From NCBI RefSeq assembly GCF_002008315.2, contig NZ_MVDG02000002.1, forward strand, positions 186,001 through 250,000: a stretch of DNA of 64,000 nucleotides, in the 5' to 3' direction. A model generated the notes under the pieces. The model was not told the origin of the DNA, made no database searches, and was given only the letters and a program-made list of their open reading frames with translations. Shown one piece after another: positions 47,725 through 56,292 of the stretch (the first letter of the stretch is position 1; every line of letters begins with the position of its first letter). Position numbers and translations under genes: made by a program. Source of the DNA: Arthrobacter sp. KBS0703 (lineage in GTDB: Bacteria > Actinomycetota > Actinomycetes > Actinomycetales > Micrococcaceae).

Positions 47725-48234
47725 ATGAAATCCAACGAACTGCTGCTGGACTGCTTCAGCCGGATCCGTGAGACCGTGGCCGCCACCCTTGAAGGGGTCG
47801 ACGACGGGTCCCTGGTCCACCGGCCGGCAGGCACCGGGAACTCCATTGCCTGGCTCGTCTGGCACCTCGGCCGGGTGGAGGACGCCCAGGTTGCCTCCGC
47901 CGCCGGCCTGGAACAGGTCTGGACCGCGCAGAAATTTGCCGGCCGGTTCGGCCTGGCGCTGCCCGAGCGCGACACCGGCTACGGCCATTCGTCGCACCAG
48001 GTTGACGCGGTGCAGGCCCCGCCGGAGCTGCTGCTCGAATACTACGACGCCGTTCACCGGCAGACCGTGGAGTTTGTGAAGACCCTCGGCGACGGGGACT
48101 TGGACCGCATCGTCGACAGGCGCTGGGACCCGCCCGTCACCCTCGGCGTCCGGCTGGTCAGCACCATCGCCGACTGCCTGCAGCATGTGGGGCAGGCAGC
48201 GTACGCCAAGGGCCTGCACCCCTCGCAGGGATAG
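47725..48234 (+). CDS. DinB/DUF664-family putative thiol transferase
   Basis: 169 residues. It is a four-helix DinB fold with WLVWHLGRVEDAQVASAAG containing the first metal histidine and CLQHVGQAAYAKGLH with the later one. In actinobacteria many DinB members are mycothiol-dependent metal enzymes for detoxification. It starts at ATG 47725 and is convergent with the cupin gene. Confidence 0.85.
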   Translation: MKSNELLLDCFSRIRETVAATLEGVDDGSLVHRPAGTGNSIAWLVWHLGRVEDAQVASAAGLEQVWTAQKFAGRFGLALPERDTGYGHSSHQVDAVQAPPELLLEYYDAVHRQTVEFVKTLGDGDLDRIVDRRWDPPVTLGVRLVSTIADCLQHVGQAAYAKGLHPSQG

Positions 48235-48256
48235 GGGGCAGTCCCGCGGGCGTGTT

Positions 48257-48682
48257 CTATTTGTTGCCGTATTCCTCGTCCGTGACCAGGTCGCCCCACG
48301 CGGATTCGGGTCCTTCGGCAGGGGCCTCCCACATGGCCAGATGGGTCATGAAATGGTCGGGTGCGGCGCCGTGCCAGTGCCACTCGCCCGCCGGCGTGTA
48401 GACGGTGTCGCCGGCCTTCATCACGAGGATTTCCCCGCCGCGGGCCTGGACCAGTCCCACGCCTTCGGTGACGTGTAGGGTCTGGCCGACGGCGTGGGAG
48501 TGCCAGGCCGTCCGGGCGCAGGGGGCGAAGTGGACCGAGTTCACGCGCATTCGCGACGGTTCGGGCTGCGGGGCGGCGATGACGTCGAAGTACACATCCC
48601 CGGTGAACATTTCCGCGGGTCCTTTGACGCTGGGCGTCTTGGGCTGGATTTCCAAAACTTCTCCTTGAGGTGTGAGCGGCAA
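48257..48682 (-). CDS. Cupin-domain protein
   Basis: 141 residues. The cupin ligands are seen in CARTAWHSHAVGQTLHVTEG and KAGDTVYTPAGEWHWHGAAP. It parallels the cupin at 42149-42559 along its whole length. It lies 21 bases downstream of an SDR gene on the same strand, forming a two-gene reductase/cupin unit. Confidence 0.88.
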   Translation of the reverse strand: MPLTPQGEVLEIQPKTPSVKGPAEMFTGDVYFDVIAAPQPEPSRMRVNSVHFAPCARTAWHSHAVGQTLHVTEGVGLVQARGGEILVMKAGDTVYTPAGEWHWHGAAPDHFMTHLAMWEAPAEGPESAWGDLVTDEEYGNK

Positions 48683-48703
48683 GTTGTGGCCGTCGGCTGT
48701 AAC

Positions 48704-49534
48704 TCAGCCGTCGATTCCCGTGCTGAGGCTGAGGTCCCGCCATTGGCCCAGTTCCGTGCGCGCTGCCTGCGCGACGGCTGCAAACGCGTCGTAGGCGTCC
48801 TTGCCGAGCACCAGCAGCGACGGCGGGTTGGCACTTTCGACGACGGCCAGGATCGCTTCCGCGGCTTTGGCCGGGTCGCCTGGCTGGGTGCCGTGCATCG
48901 TGTCGTTCTCCTTGCGCCGCTTCCCGGCCGTCTCCGCGTAGTCCCCGATCGCCGTCGCAGACTGCGTGAGTGAGCGGCCGGCGAAGTCGGTGCGGAACGC
49001 GCCGGGCTCGACGACGGTGACGCTGATGCCGAGCGGCTGCAGTTCCTTGTGCAGGGATCCGGACAGGCCCTCCAGGGCCGCCTTTGTTGCCGAGTAATAT
49101 CCGGATCCGGCCGGCGAGATGCGCGCTCCGATGGAGGAGATGTTCAGGATGGATCCCGCTCTTTTCGCGCGCATGTCCGGGAGGACTGCTTTGATCATGT
49201 CCACGGCGCCGAAAACGTTCGTGTCGAACAACTGCCTGATGTCGGCGTCGTCCGCTTCCTCCACCGCCGCCCGGTATCCGTAGCCGGCATTGTTGACCAG
49301 AACGTCGACGCCGCCGAAGCGCGTTCGCGCCTGCTTCACCGCTGCGCCGATCTGAGCCCGGTCGGTGACGTCGAGGGGCAGGGCCAGTGCAGTGTCGGGG
49401 AAAGCGGCCGCGATGTCCTGCACCGCGGCAGCGTTTCGTGCTGTGACGACGGCGTTGTGGCCGCGGGCGAGCACTGCCTGGGCCAGGGCCCGGCCGAGTC
49501 CGGTCGAGCATCCTGTGATGAGCCATGTAGCCAT
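48704..49534 (-). CDS. Short-chain dehydrogenase/reductase
   Basis: 276 residues from ATG 49534; an upstream extension overlaps the promoter. It has WLITGCSTGLGRALAQAVLA, DVTDRAQ, VDVLVNNAGYGYRAAVEEAD, NISSIGARISP and catalytic YYSATKAALEG. It resembles the SDR at 25829-26683 and other oxidoreductases annotated as DltE-like. It is cotranscribed with the cupin; substrate unknown. Confidence 0.9.
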   Translation of the reverse strand: MATWLITGCSTGLGRALAQAVLARGHNAVVTARNAAAVQDIAAAFPDTALALPLDVTDRAQIGAAVKQARTRFGGVDVLVNNAGYGYRAAVEEADDADIRQLFDTNVFGAVDMIKAVLPDMRAKRAGSILNISSIGARISPAGSGYYSATKAALEGLSGSLHKELQPLGISVTVVEPGAFRTDFAGRSLTQSATAIGDYAETAGKRRKENDTMHGTQPGDPAKAAEAILAVVESANPPSLLVLGKDAYDAFAAVAQAARTELGQWRDLSLSTGIDG

Positions 49535-49674
49535 GGGTGTTCCTTTCGTGGGGCATATCCATACAACAGGACACAATCCTCGCGTGGGAGGGGCCGTTGA
49601 TACAGGTACTCCCAGTGCCTCCCGCCCGTGGTTGAAGGCTCCTAGGGTGGAATACCGGAGAACCGGAGAGCATC

Positions 49675-49763
49675 AGGACAGCGCGTTCATCACCGGCAGC
49701 GACTTCCTCATGGACGGCGGCGTCACGGCATCCTGCTTCGACGGCGAACCCGCCCCGCAGTAA
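49675..49763 (+). pseudogene. C-terminal remnant of an SDR gene
   Basis: About 28 codons read SAFITGSDFLMDGGVTASCF then DGEPAPQ and stop. This is the cofactor-closing C-terminus of glucose-dehydrogenase-like SDRs. No start or upper part is present. It is the only recognisable remnant in the 308-base gap 49535-49842 apart from repeat copy H. Confidence 0.6.
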
Positions 49764-49782
49764 TGCCTTGCGCCCAGAGGAG

Positions 49783-49818
49783 AGCGGACGAGGGCGGGTC
49801 CTCCCGCCGTCGTCCGCT
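49783..49818 (+). repeat. Dispersed palindromic repeat, copy H
   Basis: AGCGGACGAGGGCGGG pairs with CCCGCCGTCGTCCGCT with one mismatch around TCCT. It is followed by TGCGTTGTTGGCCGTCCC, similar to the flank of other copies. It sits downstream of the VWA gene stop. Confidence 0.75.
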
Positions 49819-50630
49819 TGCGTTGTTGGCCGTCCCGGCCGGCTAGGAAGCCCAGTCGGCGTCGTCGTAGGGGCGGCCGCGGAAATGAGCGCGGAGGTAC
49901 TCCCCCACCACGGCAGCCCCCAGGTCCCCGGTCTCGGGCGCAACCACCCGCCCGCCGATCCGGCGAACCATGCGCTGGACGAACCGTTCCAGGCCGGGGT
50001 CGTCGCCGAGCCGGAAGAACGTTGCCTGCGTGCCGGCACGCCCAAGGCGGTCCAGCTCGGTGACCGTGACGCGGATGGTCTCCGGGTCCGGCGGCCAGCA
50101 GAACCACGATTCGCCGTCGGCCAGCAGGTGCGCGGTGGGTTCGCCGTCGGTCACCACAAGGAGGACGGGCTGCATTGACGGGTGCTGCCGGAAGAACCGG
50201 CTGGCCAGCAGCAGACCGTGATGCAGGTTGGTTCCCTGCTCCCGCAGTGCCGGCAGGGCGGTGAGTTCGCCGATGTCCATGGACTGCGCGTAGCGGCCGA
50301 AGGTGATCAGCTGGAGCCGGTCCCCGCGGAACCGGGTGGAGACGAGGTGGTGCAGGGCCAGCGCGGTGCGTTTCATGGGCACCCAGCGCCCTTCGGCCGC
50401 CATCGAGAACGACACGTCCACGAGCAGGACGACGGCGGCCTGCGTGCGCGCCTCGGTCTCGGTCACCTCGATGTCACCCACGGCGAGGCGCAGTCCGCGG
50501 CCCGGATCACCGCCGTCGGCAATGGTGCGGCGGATCGCGTTGGTCATGGTGCGGGTGACGTCCCACGGCTCGGCGTCCCCGAACTCCCACTGGCGGCTGG
50601 AGCCGGTCTGATCGCCGGCCGCTCCGGCAA

Positions 50631-50649
50631 CTGTCTCTTATACACATCT
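50631..50649. other. Single Nextera mosaic end (library artefact)
   Basis: CTGTCTCTTATACACATCT occurs once, without its mirror half, inside the VWA gene. It marks a join made from an incompletely trimmed read. Confidence 0.95.
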
Positions 50650-50751
50650 GGCGCCCCTGCCGGCCGGACAGTTGCCTGGCGGTGTCCCGCAACAGCGACC
50701 TGCCGAGCCGCCGCATGGCCTGCGGTGACAGCCGGAGGTCGCCGTCGGCCC

Positions 50752-50789
50752 CTGTCTCTTATACACATCTAGATGTGTATAAGAGACAG
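50752..50789. other. Nextera mate-pair junction adapter (library artefact)
   Basis: The full 38-base back-to-back mosaic-end palindrome, the same as at 9572, inside the VWA gene and 102 bases from the single mosaic end. Confidence 0.97.
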
Positions 50790-51904
50790 CTCCTGCATTG
50801 CCCGCTCGATCTCCGCGAGGGTGCGGGCCGTCACGGCGGCATTCTGTCCGAGCTGGCGGGCGAGGGCGTCTAGGTCCAGGTCGTCGAGCCGCGACCCGTC
50901 ATAGGACTGGGACAGCTGTTCGGCCAGCTCGTCGAGTTCGGCGATGTCCTGGAGCACGCCGGTGCCGTCACCGAGCCCGAGTCCCTCCTGGCCCTCGAAG
51001 CGTTCGGAGCCGGACCAGTCCTCGCCGGGGCGGAGGGAGCGCAGGCTGGCGTCGAGTTGATCCAACTGGGCCATGAGCTCGGGCGAGCCGAACGCCTGGG
51101 CGGACAGCCGCATCAGCTCATCGCGCTGCTCCGGGGACATGGATTGCAGGAGCCGCTGTGCCGCGGCCGCACGCTGGGCGAGCGCGTCCACCAGCTCCTC
51201 GACTGATTGTGGATTCTCCGGAAAGAAGCGGCCGTGCCGGGCCATGAACTCCTGGAAGTCCGCGTCGGTGTCTTCGCCGCGCCGGTGTTTGCCGAGGAGC
51301 TCGTTGAGGTCGCGCAGCATCTCGTTCACGGCCGCGCGGTCCTCATCCGTAGCGTTCTCGAGCGCTTCCTTCATGCCGGCGAACCGCTGGTCAAGGATTT
51401 CGCGGCCGAGCAGATCCTTGATCCGCTCGTAGGCTTCGCGTGCGGTGCTCGACTGCCAGTCATAGGAGGCGAGTTCGTTGACCGCTGCCGCCGTGGACCG
51501 CGGCAGGTTCTGCAGCTGCAACTCCCGGAAGGCGCGGTCGTTGTTGTCCATCATGGCGTCGCGGGCCAGCTGCTTGCGCTCCTCCAGCACCGCAGTATCG
51601 AGCAGCTTCTGGACTTCGCTGAGCGTGCCGTCCAGCCGGTGGCGGCCCAGCAGTTCACTCCGCCGCTGTTGAACGCGCCCGGCGAGGTCGTCGAGCCCTT
51701 CCCTGTTGCGGCCGCCGCGCCGCACGAACTCCTGCAGGGCATGCCGCGGCGAGTAGCCTGCCATGACGTCCTCGGCGACAGCCTCAAGCGCCTCGGCCAG
51801 GTCAACCGGCGGGGCGAGCGGATCGGGCCCTCCCGTGTACCGGCCGTATCTGGAGGACTGGTGATGAATGCCCATGAAGCCTCCTGTGCCTAGCCTTGAG
51901 CTAC

Positions 51905-53293
51905 TCAGCCGTAGATCGTCTCCTCGTCGTCGGACTCCTTGGAGATCCGCCGGGCGAGGTAGAGACCTTCCAATGCAAGTTCGACGGCGGCGGCGCGCTG
52001 CCCGTCGTTTTTCGCGCCAAGGCGCTCACTGATGTCGTCGTAGAGGCCGGATCCGTTGAGGGACGGGAGATTGTGGAGGAACTCACGGGCGGTGACCTGA
52101 TCCCCGGTGGTCACGGTCTTGTGGCCGTCGAGCGCCGTCACGAGTGGACCCATGTCGATCCCCTGGAAGTGCGCCCGCACGGCCTCGGCGGTGGCCGTGC
52201 GCAGGAGGTGGTCCAGGACGGCCTGTTCACGCCCTTCCTCACCCGATTCGAACTCGATCTTCCCCGTGAGGACTTCCACGGCGGCCTCCAGGTCGATGAT
52301 CCGGGCGACAGCCTCGTCCTCGCCGCGCACGCTGGCCCGGCGCAGGGCTGCCGCGGCGACGGTTTCGGCGCCCGCGATGGCGAACCGCGCGGACACCCCG
52401 GAGGTCTGGTTGATCGCCGGAGACTGCCGCAGCGCCCGGGTGTAGCGGGCCAGGATCTCGAGGATGACGGGCGGCACGTCGGCCACCAGCCGCCCCTCCT
52501 GCCGGATGACGGAGACCTCGTCGTCCAGCTCTATCGGGTAGTGGGTGCGGATCTCGGCGCCGAAGCGGTCCTTCAGGGGCGTGATGATCCGGCCGCGGTT
52601 CGTGTAGTCCTCCGGGTTGGCGGACGCGACGACGAGCACGTCGAGGGGCAGCCGCAGCACGTAACCGCGGATCTGGATGTCGCGCTCCTCCATCACGTTG
52701 AGCATCGACACCTGGATGCGCTCGGCGAGGTCGGGCAGTTCGTTGATGGCGATGATCCCTCGGTTGGAGCGCGGGACCAGGCCGTAGTGGATGGTTTCCG
52801 GGTCTCCGAGTCGGCGGCCCTCGGCCACCTTCATCGGGTCGACGTCGCCGATGAGGTCGGCGACGGAGGTATCCGGCGTCGCGAGCTTTTCGACGTAACG
52901 CTCCGAGCGGTGGCGCCACGCCACCCGCAGCCGGTCCCCTTCCGTGAGGACACGGGCGCGGGAGTGCTCGGTGATCGGCTCGTACGGGTGTTCATTCAGT
53001 TCCGATTCCTCGATCACCGGCGACCACTCGTCCAGCAGCCCGGCCAGCGTGCGCAGGAGCCGCGTCTTGCCCTGTCCCCGTTCGCCGAGCAGGACCACGT
53101 CGTGGCCGGCGATCAGGGCACGCTCCAGCTGGGGAAGTACGGTCCGGCTGAAACCGTACATCCCGGGCCAGGGGTCGCGGCCGGCGGCGAGCGCGGCCAA
53201 CAGGTTGTCACGGATTTCGTGGCGCAGGTCCTTGTGCACGTGGCCGGCAGCACGCAGTTCGCCAACAGTGAAGATATCGGGGCGATCACTCAC
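51905..53293 (-). CDS. MoxR/Mg-chelatase-like AAA+ ATPase
   Basis: 462 residues from a GTG at 53293. It has Walker A in VVLLGERGQGKTRLLRTLAG, and Walker B and sensor region in GIIAINELPDLAERIQVSML, LDVLVVASANPEDYTNRGRI and ITPLKDRFGAEIRTHYPIEL. These are typical of MoxR/ChlI-type ATPases, which remodel partner proteins together with a VWA protein. Here the VWA gene follows 29 bases downstream. The target of the pair is unknown. Confidence 0.9.
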   Translation of the reverse strand: MSDRPDIFTVGELRAAGHVHKDLRHEIRDNLLAALAAGRDPWPGMYGFSRTVLPQLERALIAGHDVVLLGERGQGKTRLLRTLAGLLDEWSPVIEESELNEHPYEPITEHSRARVLTEGDRLRVAWRHRSERYVEKLATPDTSVADLIGDVDPMKVAEGRRLGDPETIHYGLVPRSNRGIIAINELPDLAERIQVSMLNVMEERDIQIRGYVLRLPLDVLVVASANPEDYTNRGRIITPLKDRFGAEIRTHYPIELDDEVSVIRQEGRLVADVPPVILEILARYTRALRQSPAINQTSGVSARFAIAGAETVAAAALRRASVRGEDEAVARIIDLEAAVEVLTGKIEFESGEEGREQAVLDHLLRTATAEAVRAHFQGIDMGPLVTALDGHKTVTTGDQVTAREFLHNLPSLNGSGLYDDISERLGAKNDGQRAAAVELALEGLYLARRISKESDDEETIYG

Positions 53294-53380
53294 CCCTCTA
53301 CGGTAGTCCCCGAAGGTGCCGGGAATCGAGCAAATTCCTCCGATACCCGCGCGGGCCCCTGCCGCTAGGCTTAGATCCTG

Positions 53381-54052
53381 ATGACTGCAGCAACCACGCC
53401 GCCACCATCGGCACCGCCGTCGAGGCCCCAGGGCACGCTCCTCCTTCTGGTGCGCCACGGGGAGACGCCGACCACGGGCACAGTGCTGCCGGGGCGGGTC
53501 CCGGGACTGCACCTGTCCGACCGCGGCCGGGCCCAGGCCGAACGGGTCGCGGAACGGCTCGCGGGCCTTCCGGTCGATGGCATCTACTCCTCGCCGCTGG
53601 AGCGCACCCGCGAGACGGCGGAGCCCACCGCAGCCCGCACGGGACTTGAAGTGAACCAGGACGCCGGCCTGCTCGAATGTGACTTCGGCGAGTGGACCGG
53701 CGCCGCCCTCGCCGAACTGGCGGCCCTGCCGGAGTGGCAGACCGTCCAGCACAGCCCGTCCGCCTTCCGCTTCCCGAATGGCGAGAGCTTCACGCAGATG
53801 CAGGCGAGGATCGTCGGATCACTTGAGGTACTGCGCACAGCCCATGCCGGGGGCGTCGTCGTCTGCTTCTCCCACGCCGATCCCATCAAGGCCGCCGTCG
53901 CCCACGCCCTGGGCACGCACCTGGACCTCTTCCAGCGGATCGTCATCAGCCCGGGCTCGGTGTCGGCCATCTCGTATGTGGAAGGTCAGGCACCCGCCGT
54001 CCTCATGGTCAATTCGACGTCGGAGCCCCTGAGCGGGCTGAGGGCACCGTGA
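53381..54052 (+). CDS. Histidine phosphatase family protein (MSMEG_4193 type)
   Basis: 223 residues. The phosphohistidine motif LLVRHGETPTTGTVLPGR is near residue 22. IYSSPLERTRETAEP and LLECDFGEWTGAAL follow, and the second catalytic His is in VVCFSHADPIKAAV. The branch is the actinobacterial MSMEG_4193 group of putative phosphomutases/phosphatases. It is followed by a SCO1664-type gene, its usual partner; a DUF3090 gene that often lies between them is missing. Confidence 0.88.
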   Translation: MTAATTPPPSAPPSRPQGTLLLLVRHGETPTTGTVLPGRVPGLHLSDRGRAQAERVAERLAGLPVDGIYSSPLERTRETAEPTAARTGLEVNQDAGLLECDFGEWTGAALAELAALPEWQTVQHSPSAFRFPNGESFTQMQARIVGSLEVLRTAHAGGVVVCFSHADPIKAAVAHALGTHLDLFQRIVISPGSVSAISYVEGQAPAVLMVNSTSEPLSGLRAP

Positions 54053-54098
54053 ATGGGACGGACAGTGAATTGGGACAGACCGTGAAACGGGACAGCCG

Positions 54099-54800
54099 GT
54101 GTCCGGCCGGGAGCTGACGCTGCTCGGCGAGGGCCGGGTCGAGCTGCTCGGACGCATCCCGCGCAGCAGCAACCAGACGTTCCTCGTCCGGGTCTCCTGC
54201 GGGGACGACTCGGCCTATGCGGTCTACAAGCCGGAGGCCGGGGAACGGCCGCTGTCCGATTTCGAGCCCGGGCTGTACCGGCGGGAACGCGCGGCGTACC
54301 TGCTCAGCGAGTCCCTGGCGTGGGGGCTTGTGCCGCCGACGGTGATCCGCGGGGAAGCCCCCTTGGGGATCGGTTCGCTGCAGTGGTTCATCGAGGGCGA
54401 CTTCAGGGAGCATTACTTCACTCTGTACGCTGACTCACCCGAGACCCACCGCGACTTGTCGCAGATCGCCCTGTTCGATTACGTCGCCAACAACACCGAC
54501 CGCAAAAGCGGGCACGTGCTGCGCGGCCATGACGGACGGGTGTGGGGCATCGACCACGGGCTGTGCTTCTCGGCGGGTTTCAAACTGCGCACCGTGATCT
54601 GGGACTTCGCGGGCGATCCCATACCGGAGACCCTGCTCGAGGACATCGCCCCGCTCGCCGATGCCGCGCCTCCCGAGGTGGCCGAGCTCCTCGACGACGC
54701 GGAGGTCGCGGCCCTGAAGCACCGCGTGCAGCGCTTGCTGCGCGAACGGGTGCTGCCCGTTGACCGCACCGGCATGCGGTACCCGTGGCCGCTCGTCTAA
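54099..54800 (+). CDS. SCO1664-family protein (lipid-kinase-like fold)
   Basis: 233 residues from a GTG at 54099. SSNQTFLVRVSCGDDSAYAV, then YKPEAGERPLSDFEPGLYRR is the nucleotide-binding region. IALFDYVANNTDRKSGHVLR contains the catalytic-loop Asp/Asn, and VWGIDHGLCFSAGFKLRTVI the magnesium-binding Asp. The fold resembles phosphatidylinositol 3/4-kinases, but the substrate in actinobacteria is unknown. It lies 46 bases after the phosphatase gene. Confidence 0.87.
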   Translation: MSGRELTLLGEGRVELLGRIPRSSNQTFLVRVSCGDDSAYAVYKPEAGERPLSDFEPGLYRRERAAYLLSESLAWGLVPPTVIRGEAPLGIGSLQWFIEGDFREHYFTLYADSPETHRDLSQIALFDYVANNTDRKSGHVLRGHDGRVWGIDHGLCFSAGFKLRTVIWDFAGDPIPETLLEDIAPLADAAPPEVAELLDDAEVAALKHRVQRLLRERVLPVDRTGMRYPWPLV

Positions 54801-54815
54801 GCGCCCGCTCATGCA

Positions 54816-55454
54816 TCATCCGGCGACGTGGCCGGCTGCGGCTTCTTTGCGCTGAGCGCCCAGAAGTGTCCGCACCTGGTCGCGGATGTTCCCGACGACC
54901 GAGTCGTCACTAAGACTCGTGAAAACCGTGGCCGTCATGTTGATGAACATGACGGCCGAGATGATCCTCGCCAGCTGGGCCGCATCGTGTTCGTTCCTGT
55001 CGCCACCCCTGCGCAGAATTCCGGCGATCGCATCGTCCACCCGACCGGTCAGTTCGAGCCCCACCTTGTGGTGGTATTCGTCGGGATCGCCGAAGACGAG
55101 CTCCCGAAGATACGTGCGGCCGTTCTCGATCTGTACTCGGTTGCACGCCACGATCGGCTGCACGATGGCCATGATGGCGTCCAGGATGTCCGGTGTCGCA
55201 CCGGCAACTGTGACCCCGCCGTCAATGGCTTCGGCGTACTTGACGTTATGCACCAGGAGGAGGAGCTCCGCCTTCGTCTTCGCATAGAAGAAGAGCGTTC
55301 CCGTACCCACATCGGCTTTGTCGGCGATCTGCTGTGTTGTGACCTCGTCGACGCCGTACTCGCTGAACAGTTCGCGGGCCGCGGACGTGATCCGATCGAG
55401 CTTCTCCTGCTTGTTGCGCTCGCGACGGCCGGGGGTTCGAGGTTCAGCAGGCAT
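54816..55454 (-). CDS. TetR-family transcriptional regulator
   Basis: About 212 residues from ATG 55454. The N-terminal HTH reads KLDRITSAARELFSEYGVDE, then VTTQQIADKADVGTGTLFFY and AKTKAELLLL. The rest is a helical ligand-binding domain. It is divergent from a three-gene SDR/MDR/hydrolase operon, and the 88-base gap carries two AT-rich inverted repeats. Repression of both directions, relieved by an aldehyde- or ketone-like ligand, is the likely scheme (inferred). Confidence 0.9.
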   Translation of the reverse strand: MPAEPRTPGRRERNKQEKLDRITSAARELFSEYGVDEVTTQQIADKADVGTGTLFFYAKTKAELLLLVHNVKYAEAIDGGVTVAGATPDILDAIMAIVQPIVACNRVQIENGRTYLRELVFGDPDEYHHKVGLELTGRVDDAIAGILRRGGDRNEHDAAQLARIISAVMFINMTATVFTSLSDDSVVGNIRDQVRTLLGAQRKEAAAGHVAG

Positions 55455-55460
55455 GAGTCG

Positions 55461-55512
55461 ATTATCCACAATCCTCGTGGGAATAATTCTTGAGCGTACT
55501 CGATTATGAGTA
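55461..55512. promoter_or_regulatory. Two inverted repeats in the TetR/SDR divergent promoter, candidate operators
   Basis: ATTATCCAC (55461-55469) with GTGGGAATAAT (55477-55487, one extra base), and TACTC (55497-55501) with GAGTA (55508-55512). Both lie in an AT-rich patch between the divergent starts and fit TetR operator geometry. AGGAGG follows at 55532 for the SDR. Confidence 0.55.
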
Positions 55513-55542
55513 TAGTCAGAACACTTCACCAGGAGGATCCTA

Positions 55543-56292
55543 ATGCCATCACTAGACGGAGCCGCTGTGCTCGTCACCGGCGCCAACGGCGGAATCGGCA
55601 CGGAGTTTGTACATCAGGCCGTCGCCCGAGGCGCTGCGAAGGTGTACGCGACGGCGCGAACCCCGAAAGACTGGGATGACGACCGCGTCGTGCCGTTGAA
55701 GCTCGACATCAACAGCCCGGTGTCCCGCGCTGCCGCCGCCCTGGCCGCGAAAGATGTCACGGTCCTCATCAACAACGCCGGCATGTACATTGACGGCGAC
55801 TCCATCCTGAACCTTTCCGAAGGGCAGATACGCGAGACGATGGAGACGAACTTCTTCGGTCCCGTCCTGCTCGCCCAGGCGTTCGCGCCAGTTCTGACAT
55901 CGCATCCGGAATCCGTGATCGTGGACATGCACTCGGTCGCGAGCTGGCATGCCTGGGGCGGCGCATACAGTGCCGCGAAGGCCGCACTGTGGTCGGCCAC
56001 GAACTCCCTCCGCCTCGAGCTCGCCCCCAAGGGCACGCATGTGGTCGGCGTGCATGTGGGATATGTCGACACGGCAATGGCCGCACACGCTACCGGACCG
56101 AAAATGCAGCCCGCCGACCTCGTGCGCATCACCTTCGACGCTGTCGAAGCAGGCGATTTCGAGGTGATCGCTGACGAGCTGACCTCAGCCGTCAAAGCCG
56201 CTCTCAGCGCCCCGATCCCCGCGCTTTACCCGGAGCTTATCGGCCCCGCCTCTGCAGAAATCCGGGCCAACGTGAAGGGGGAAGACAAGTGA
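55543..56292 (+). CDS. Short-chain dehydrogenase/reductase
   Basis: 249 residues from ATG 55543, with AGGAGG upstream. It has VLVTGANGGIGTEFVHQAVA, DINSPV, VLINNAGMYI, and the catalytic Tyr/Lys in AYSAAKAALWS. It is the first gene of a TetR-controlled operon and overlaps the next gene by four bases. It probably interconverts an alcohol and a carbonyl on a xenobiotic or lipid-derived compound; substrate unknown. Confidence 0.9.
   Translation: MPSLDGAAVLVTGANGGIGTEFVHQAVARGAAKVYATARTPKDWDDDRVVPLKLDINSPVSRAAAALAAKDVTVLINNAGMYIDGDSILNLSEGQIRETMETNFFGPVLLAQAFAPVLTSHPESVIVDMHSVASWHAWGGAYSAAKAALWSATNSLRLELAPKGTHVVGVHVGYVDTAMAAHATGPKMQPADLVRITFDAVEAGDFEVIADELTSAVKAALSAPIPALYPELIGPASAEIRANVKGEDK

Larger units (their letters stand above)
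49843..51875 (-). pseudogene. VWA-domain protein (partner of MoxR-like AAA), split by adapter inserts
   Basis: From ATG 51875, with AGGAGG five bases upstream, a 360-residue acidic helical region runs to AEIERAMQE. It is followed by an adapter (50752-50789). The 102 bases of gene sequence between the two inserts encode DGDLRLSPQAMRRLGRSLLR. After a second mosaic end (50631-50649) comes RQWEFGDAEPWDVTRTMTNA and a VWA domain whose MIDAS motif is VVLLVDVSFSMA, ending at 49843. The family resembles the Mg-chelatase ChlD group and works with the AAA ATPase encoded upstream. Flanks line up, so the chromosomal gene is probably intact. Confidence 0.85.
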
